NCBI GenBank assembly: GCA_030532825.1
Contig: JAUNKK010000001.1
Span: 1 to 64,000 of the forward strand
Origin: Propionibacteriaceae bacterium
Lineage (GTDB): Bacteria > Actinomycetota > Actinomycetes > Propionibacteriales > Propionibacteriaceae
DNA length: 64,000 nucleotides
Direction: 5' to 3'
This document shows, piece after piece, positions 59,440 to 64,000 of the stretch. The translations under genes and the position numbers were made by a program. The stretch's first letter is position 1; each line of letters begins with the position of its first letter. The notes under the pieces were generated by a model. That model saw nothing but the letters and a program-made list of their open reading frames with translations. It ran no database searches and had not been told where the DNA came from.

Positions 59440-59937
59440 TCAGTCGAACTGGTAGGTCACGAAGACCACGTCCAGCCAGCGTCCGAACTTGAGTCCCACC
59501 TCCCGCAGCACCGCAGATTCGGTGAATCCCAGCCGCTCATGAAAGGCCCGGGAGGCCTCGTTGTCCGCGTCCAGCACACCGACCATCACGTGGATACCCC
59601 GGCCGCGAGCGTAGTCCAGCAGCGCCCCGAGCAGCATCCGCCCTACCCCGCCGGAGCGCTGTCCCTCAGCCACATAGACCGAATGTTCGACGGTGTGCGC
59701 ATACCCTGCCTTGTCACGGAATGGTCCGTAGCTGGCGAACCCCACCACCCGGTCCTCGACCACCGCTACCAGGACCGGATAGTCACGAACTCGTAACCGC
59801 TCAAACCACTGAGTCCGTTCGGCTAGGGTCACCGGCTCAAGGTCGTACGTCGCGGTGGTGGCCACGCCGGCTTCGTTGTAAATCTGGACGATGTCGGGCA
59901 GGTCGTCATGCGTGGCGGCACGGATGGTGAGCGGCAT
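59440..59937 (-). CDS. GNAT N-acetyltransferase (phosphinothricin acetyltransferase-like)
   Basis: A 165-residue GNAT enzyme: TIRAATHDDLPDIVQIYNEAG, VVGFASYGPFRDKAGYAHTVEHSVYVAEGQRSGGVGRMLLGAL (acetyl-CoA site Q-R-x-G-G-V-G) and ASRAFHERLGFTESAVLREVGLKFGRWLDVVFVTYQ. The last block is typical of phosphinothricin/methionine-sulfoximine acetyltransferases (PAT/YncA). Substrate uncertain. Start at 59937 with TACCAT 6 nt upstream; the longer frame to 59970 is rejected. Confidence 0.85.
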   Translation of the reverse strand: MPLTIRAATHDDLPDIVQIYNEAGVATTATYDLEPVTLAERTQWFERLRVRDYPVLVAVVEDRVVGFASYGPFRDKAGYAHTVEHSVYVAEGQRSGGVGRMLLGALLDYARGRGIHVMVGVLDADNEASRAFHERLGFTESAVLREVGLKFGRWLDVVFVTYQFD

Positions 59938-59943
59938 GCGCCC

Positions 59944-59949
59944 ATGGTA
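59944..59949 (-). promoter_or_regulatory. -10 box of leaderless promoter, GNAT
   Basis: TACCAT on the minus strand, 6 nt before the ATG at 59937. Confidence 0.45.
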
Positions 59950-60007
59950 AAGATTCACCGCGGCTAACACCGGGGATGTCCACGCTACGACAGGCTCTTC
60001 GTCACTC

Positions 60008-60013
60008 TATGCT
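60008..60013 (+). promoter_or_regulatory. -10 box of leaderless promoter, mutarotase
   Basis: TATGCT ends 7 nt before the ATG at 60021. Confidence 0.45.
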
Positions 60014-60020
60014 TGGCGCC

Positions 60021-60863
60021 ATGCCGAGCGACGCCGAATGGTCCCGCGCCGGGCTGCGCCGCGTCGACACTCCACACGCCCAAGGCACAGCGCTCGACTT
60101 GGGCGCCACCGTGTTGTCGTGGCAGCCAGCGGGCCAGGACGAGGTGTTCTTCGTTAGCCGCGCCGCACAGGTTGGCCCGGGGCTGGAACTCCACGGCGGG
60201 GTGCCGGTGTGTGCCCCCTGGTTCGGCCGCGGCCGCCCCGGGATTGATGTCCCGCATCCCCACGGCTTGGTGCGCTGGCTGCCCTGGCGTCTGGTCAGCG
60301 CGGGGCATGACGAACTCATCTGGGAGGTCACCGGTGACGAACTGACCCACATCCCGGGGGCGGACCGCTACCCCAGCGACATGATCTTCCAGCTGCGGGC
60401 CATCTTCGCCACCCAATTGAGAATTGAACTAACCGTCATCTCCCCCACCACGGGATTCATCCTGGACGAGGCGCTGCACGCTTACTTCCGGGTATCGGAC
60501 CTCACGAGCTGCCAACTGCTGGGGCTGGAGTTGGCCGTCTTCCGGGACTTCGCCGCCTCCGGTGAACCCCAAGTGGCGGGCGAGCCGCTCAGGATTCGGG
60601 GGCGGATGGACCGGGTGTACGCCTCAGGTGGGCCCGTCGTACTGCTCGACGGGGAACGCCGCGTCGAGTTGCTTGCTTCTGGCGCGGACAGCACCGTCGT
60701 CTGGAACCCCGGCCCGGGACCCCAGCTTGCCGGTCTCGCCCCAGACGAATGGCGTCGCATGCTGTGCATTGAGGTCGGCAACGTCCAGGACCGGGCGGTC
60801 TGGGTACCGGCCGGCGGCAGCCATCGGCTTGGGCTGCTGATCCGGGTGTCGGCCGGACGCTGA
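60021..60863 (+). CDS. D-hexose-6-phosphate mutarotase
   Basis: A 280-residue galactose-mutarotase-fold protein of the YeaD type. GGVPVCAPWFG and PHPHGLVRWLPW carry the phosphate- and sugar-binding residues, including the catalytic His; the C-terminal PDEWRRMLCIEVGNV includes the catalytic Glu. It interconverts anomers of glucose-6-phosphate and related sugars. ATG 60021 agrees with a leaderless-type box; an upstream GTG-type start at 59976 would overlap it. Confidence 0.85.
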   Translation: MPSDAEWSRAGLRRVDTPHAQGTALDLGATVLSWQPAGQDEVFFVSRAAQVGPGLELHGGVPVCAPWFGRGRPGIDVPHPHGLVRWLPWRLVSAGHDELIWEVTGDELTHIPGADRYPSDMIFQLRAIFATQLRIELTVISPTTGFILDEALHAYFRVSDLTSCQLLGLELAVFRDFAASGEPQVAGEPLRIRGRMDRVYASGGPVVLLDGERRVELLASGADSTVVWNPGPGPQLAGLAPDEWRRMLCIEVGNVQDRAVWVPAGGSHRLGLLIRVSAGR

Positions 60864-60904
60864 AACCTCCGCTTTCCCGGCCTCCGTGGGAGGATGGGGG
60901 CGCG

Positions 60905-63433
60905 ATGAGATTGACCGACCGACTTCCACCCGACCCGACCCCGGATGCACTGCTCGACGCGTTTACCCGCCACGCCGAGGCCTCCGGCATCTCGCTATAT
61001 GACCACCAGGAAGAGTCCTTGCTGGCGATCCTGGCGGGTGATCACGCGATCGTCACCACGCCAACGGGCTCCGGCAAGTCGCTGATCGCGCTGGGGGCAC
61101 ACTTCGCAGCCCTGGCGACGGGCATCCGCACCTACTACACCGCCCCTATCAAGGCCTTAGTCAACGAGAAATTCTTCGCGCTGTGCGAGGCCTTCGGTGC
61201 CGAGAATGTCGGCATGGTTACGGGCGATGCCTCAGTCAACGCCGACGCACCCGTGATCTGTTGTACCGCCGAGATCCTCGCAAACCTGGCGCTCCGGGAA
61301 GGCCAAGCCGCCGAGGTTGGGCAAGTCGTGATGGACGAATTCCACTTTCTGGCGGACCCGGATCGTGGCTGGGCGTGGCAGGTGCCGCTGGTGGAGCTTC
61401 CCCAAGCGCAGTTCGTCATCATGTCCGCCACTCTCGGGGATGTTTCGGCATTGGCGAAGGAGCTCACCCAGCGCACGGACCGGGAGACCGCGGTGATCGG
61501 TGGGGTGGTGCGGCCGGTGCCGCTGACCTATCGCTGGTCGCTCAGCCCGATCCACGAAACGATCACCGAGATTGTCGAAACCCACCAGGCCCCTGTGTAC
61601 GTCGTCCACCCGACTCAAGGCGCAGCAGTGGACCAGGCTGCTGCCCTACTGAGCCAAGGCGTAGTGCGCAAGGCCTCGGCAGCCGTGCCGGAGGAGTTGA
61701 GGTCGGCGTTGTCGGGATTTCCATTCGCCGGGGGCTTCGGTGCCACTTTGGCGAAGCTCCTGCGGGCCGGTATCGGGGTGCATCACGCCGGAATGCTGCC
61801 GCGCTACCGGCGTCTCGTCGAGCAACTCGCTCAGCGGGGTTTGCTGGCGGTCATCTGCGGCACCGACACCTTGGGAGTCGGCATCAATGTGCCGATCCGG
61901 ACGGTGTTGTTCAGTTCGCTAACCAAATTCGATGGTCGAAGGCAGCGGGTGCTGCGCAGCCGCGAGTTTCACCAGATCGCCGGCCGCGCCGGCCGCGCGG
62001 GCTTCGACACCCTCGGCAACGTTGTCGCGCAGGCCCCCGAGCACGAAGTGGAAAACGCCCGCATCGCCAAGAAACATGAGGGTGACGAGAAGAAGCTCCG
62101 TTCAGTGCGCCGCAAGAAGCCCCCGGAGGGGTTCGTCAACTACACGGAAGCGACGTTTACGAAGCTGATCGATTCGATCCCCGAGTCGCTCCACGCCCGG
62201 ATGAAGATCAGCCACTCGCTTCTGCTGAACCTGTTGCAGCGTGACGAGGAAACCAGCGTCGCGGTGGCCCGCTTGGTGGATTCGACCAGCCCCGAACCGA
62301 AGGTGCGCCGAGCGCTGCTCCGCCGGGCGGCGGCCCTCGGCCGTTCTCTGCTGCGCGCGGAGGTCGTCACCCGGTTGCCTCAACCCACAGCGGGTGGGCG
62401 GCGCTACCAGCTGGCCGTCGACCTCCAACGCGACTTTGCCCTGAACCAGCCATTGTCAGCCTTCGCATTGGCCGTGATCGAGACCATGGACATGGCTGCT
62501 CCCGACTACGCCCTCGAGGTGGTTTCCGTCGTTGAGGCCACGCTGGAGGATCCGCGGGTGGTGCTGCTGGCGCAGCAGTTCAAGGCGCGCGGACAGGCGG
62601 TCGCCGAGATGAAGGCGGACGGCTGGGACTACGAGGAACGCCAGGAGGCTCTGGAAGAGATCACCTGGCCCCAGCCCCTGGCGGAGTTGCTGGAGCAGGC
62701 CCACATCGAGTACTCCGTAGCGCACCCGTGGCTGTCTGAGACCCCGGTCAGCCCGAAGTCAGTGGCGCGTGACATGTACGCCCTGGGCATGACTTTCGGG
62801 GAGTACATCGCCCACTACAAGCTACAGCGCACTGAGGGTTTGCTGTTGCGCTACCTGACCGACGTTTACCGGGCGCTGCGGCAGAGTGTGCCCGAGGCGC
62901 TACGCACCGAGCAGCTAGAAGATCTCATCGCCTGGCTGGGCGAGGTCACCCGCATGGTGGATTCGTCGCTGCTCGACGAGTGGAACGAACTGGCAGAGCT
63001 GGCGGGTGTCCCCGGGGAGCAGCGGGCTGAGGCCGCCCCACCGTCGCGTCCAGTCACCGGGAATGCCCGGGCGTTTCGGGTGTTGGTACGCAATGCCATG
63101 TGGCGCCGAGTCGAGTTGTGCGCCGATGACGACGTGGCTGCCCTCGCGGCGCTCACCAGCGGCGACCCCATGACCCGGCAGCGTTGGGACGACGCTCTCG
63201 GTGCCTACTGGGACGAGCACGAAGATATGGGGGTCGGTTCCGATGCCCGGGGACCGGCGTTCTTCGTAGTGGAGGAGCAGCGCGGCGGCCGGGTATGGCA
63301 GGTGCGGCAGATCATCGATGATCCAGCGGGCAACCGGGACTGGTCGATCCTGGCGACGGTGGACTTGGATGCCTCGGACGAGGCTGGGGAACTGGTGCTG
63401 ACGACCCTGGACTTCAGCCGCCTCGACGGGTGA
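60905..63433 (+). CDS. Ski2-like DEAD/DEAH RNA helicase with DUF3516
   Basis: An 842-residue helicase. Motif I TPTGSGKSL, motif Ia APIKALVNEKF, motif II MDEFHFL (DEFH), motif III MSATLGD, motif V GTDTLGVGINVP and motif VI HQIAGRAGRAGFD place it in the Ski2-like superfamily 2 group. The C-terminal half (about 400-842) is DUF3516, typical of actinobacteria, with LQRTEGLLLRYLTDVYRAL. Likely RNA remodelling or decay. Overlaps the converging NUDIX gene by 20 bp. Confidence 0.92.
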   Translation: MRLTDRLPPDPTPDALLDAFTRHAEASGISLYDHQEESLLAILAGDHAIVTTPTGSGKSLIALGAHFAALATGIRTYYTAPIKALVNEKFFALCEAFGAENVGMVTGDASVNADAPVICCTAEILANLALREGQAAEVGQVVMDEFHFLADPDRGWAWQVPLVELPQAQFVIMSATLGDVSALAKELTQRTDRETAVIGGVVRPVPLTYRWSLSPIHETITEIVETHQAPVYVVHPTQGAAVDQAAALLSQGVVRKASAAVPEELRSALSGFPFAGGFGATLAKLLRAGIGVHHAGMLPRYRRLVEQLAQRGLLAVICGTDTLGVGINVPIRTVLFSSLTKFDGRRQRVLRSREFHQIAGRAGRAGFDTLGNVVAQAPEHEVENARIAKKHEGDEKKLRSVRRKKPPEGFVNYTEATFTKLIDSIPESLHARMKISHSLLLNLLQRDEETSVAVARLVDSTSPEPKVRRALLRRAAALGRSLLRAEVVTRLPQPTAGGRRYQLAVDLQRDFALNQPLSAFALAVIETMDMAAPDYALEVVSVVEATLEDPRVVLLAQQFKARGQAVAEMKADGWDYEERQEALEEITWPQPLAELLEQAHIEYSVAHPWLSETPVSPKSVARDMYALGMTFGEYIAHYKLQRTEGLLLRYLTDVYRALRQSVPEALRTEQLEDLIAWLGEVTRMVDSSLLDEWNELAELAGVPGEQRAEAAPPSRPVTGNARAFRVLVRNAMWRRVELCADDDVAALAALTSGDPMTRQRWDDALGAYWDEHEDMGVGSDARGPAFFVVEEQRGGRVWQVRQIIDDPAGNRDWSILATVDLDASDEAGELVLTTLDFSRLDG

Positions 63434-63824
63434 CCAGGGGCAGAATCTCGGCGGTGAACAACGGCGCCCAGTGCGGCTCTGGGCGACTTGGGTCGACGAA
63501 GACAGCCTCGGCGATCTCGGCCCGTGGCGTCGGTTGATGGTCTAGGGGCTCGGGGGCAAGGAACACATCCGCCACCACGACGGTATCCGTCTCGTTGGCG
63601 GCGGGCGCGCGGAGGCGACCCAGCGGAACCAGCCGGGACGGGTCAAGTTCGATCTGAAGTTCCTCGGCGACCTCGCGGACGGCACACGCGACGGGCGCCT
63701 CGCCCGGTTCGGGCTTCCCGCCGGGATTGAACAGGGCGCTGGTTCCACGTTTGCGCACGAGCAGCACCCGCCCCTCGTTGTCGGTGAGTACGACCGCGCT
63801 GACCCGGATCTCCGTGGGGCTCAC
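63414..63824 (-). CDS. NUDIX hydrolase
   Basis: A 136-residue NUDIX hydrolase. The Nudix box is FNPGGKPEPGEAPVACAVREVAEELQIEL, with the metal-binding REVAEEL. It hydrolyses nucleoside diphosphate derivatives; substrate unknown. GTG start overlaps the upstream GNAT stop as GTGA. Converges with the helicase. Confidence 0.9.
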   Translation of the reverse strand: MSPTEIRVSAVVLTDNEGRVLLVRKRGTSALFNPGGKPEPGEAPVACAVREVAEELQIELDPSRLVPLGRLRAPAANETDTVVVADVFLAPEPLDHQPTPRAEIAEAVFVDPSRPEPHWAPLFTAEILPLVTRRGG

Positions 63825-64000
63825 TGCGCGCGCCGCCCCTGGCGCACCATAAGGACATGCGGCAGGCCCGCCTCACGATACTCCGGGCCGCGCCGTTCGA
63901 AACCCAACCGCTGGTACAGCGGGGCGACATAAGTCTGCGAATGAATCACCAGCCGCTCGCTTCCACACCAATCGAGCACGGCGGTCACCAAGCCCGCGCC
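63821..64000 (-). CDS. GNAT-family acetyltransferase, C-terminal part
   Basis: The C-terminal 59 residues of a protein that starts beyond the window edge. The visible part (LVIHSQTYVAPLYQRLGFERRGPEYREAGLPHVLM) has the closing strand of ElaA-type GNAT enzymes (the Y-x3-GF then aGxpH-x-M pattern). The stop overlaps the NUDIX start (GTGA), so the two form an operon. Confidence 0.75.
   Translation of the reverse strand, partial: GAGLVTAVLDWCGSERLVIHSQTYVAPLYQRLGFERRGPEYREAGLPHVLMVRQGRRAQ

Noticed and set aside
1..64000. CRISPR arrays
   Set aside because: No regularly spaced repeat-spacer series was seen on either strand. The Cas4-like protein at 3352 is a phage recombination nuclease, not evidence of CRISPR.
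1..64000. tRNA genes or insertion sequences
   Set aside because: I did not see tRNA cloverleaf sequence, including at the prophage end, nor a transposase frame. The only RNA gene recognised is rnpB.
63414..64000. NUDIX-GNAT fusion protein
   Set aside because: A first reading seemed continuous, but the GNAT frame ends at TGA 63821-63823 and the NUDIX GTG at 63824 is in a different frame; they are separate overlapping genes.

Overview
The window is high-GC actinobacterial DNA made of two very different halves. The host is an actinomycete. Evidence is GC-rich codon use, many GTG starts, leaderless promoters with TANNNT -10 boxes, an ECF sigma/TatB/Mrp neighbourhood, an actinobacterial glycogen synthase, a DUF3117 gene and the succinylase-type dap genes. 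The gene content around sigE, glgA/glgC and dapD/dapE recalls the Rv1177-Rv1234 block of Mycobacterium tuberculosis. A Propionibacteriales-like host is my low-confidence guess.

Positions 1-29,4xx are most of a siphovirus-type prophage, all genes on the + strand; its left end (integrase, repressor, early genes) is outside the window. Order: small early genes, a DUF4406 protein, a triple-HTH protein and a RuvC-like resolvase (1-2.9 kb); a Cas4/RecB-like nuclease, possible SSB, prim-pol primase and a P-loop replication protein (3-7.3 kb); a striking 34-bp inverted repeat around an AT-rich core (7315-7499); an HTH/zinc-ribbon protein; a late-promoter candidate, HNH endonuclease, four DnaA-box-like repeats, terminase subunits, portal, MuF-type head protein, scaffold, capsid, head-tail connectors, tail tube, tail chaperones, tape measure, tail tip; then peptidase, GH16-like, membrane and holin-like genes, a strong terminator, and the prophage end beside rnpB.

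The most interesting prophage element is the minor head (MuF) protein at 12732-13952. Its C-terminus reads as an EndoU-type RNase toxin. It is followed by an 80-aa gene with its own leaderless promoter and its own terminator, which I read as the immunity gene. That arrangement would protect a lysogen while the toxin-bearing late operon is silent.

Positions 29.57-64 kb are chromosome. RNase P RNA (minus strand) is followed by a zinc-ribbon protein, aminopeptidase P, a hydrolase, a stress protein, a PRC/MgtE_N/CBS protein with DUF1003, Mrp, TatB, an RseA-RseB-like fused anti-sigma factor and SigE. Next come dapA, an O-methyltransferase, divergent glgC/glgA, DUF3117, a DivIVA-like protein, a P2-type cation ATPase, a LOG protein, and divergent dapE/dapD with a secreted lysozyme-like protein. 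The window ends with dapC, 7Fe ferredoxin, a VanW protein, SppA, transketolase, a phosphoribosyltransferase, a GNAT, a hexose-6-phosphate mutarotase, a Ski2-like DUF3516 helicase, NUDIX and a GNAT cut by the window edge. Lysine/DAP synthesis (dapA, C, D, E) and glycogen synthesis are the coherent pathways here.
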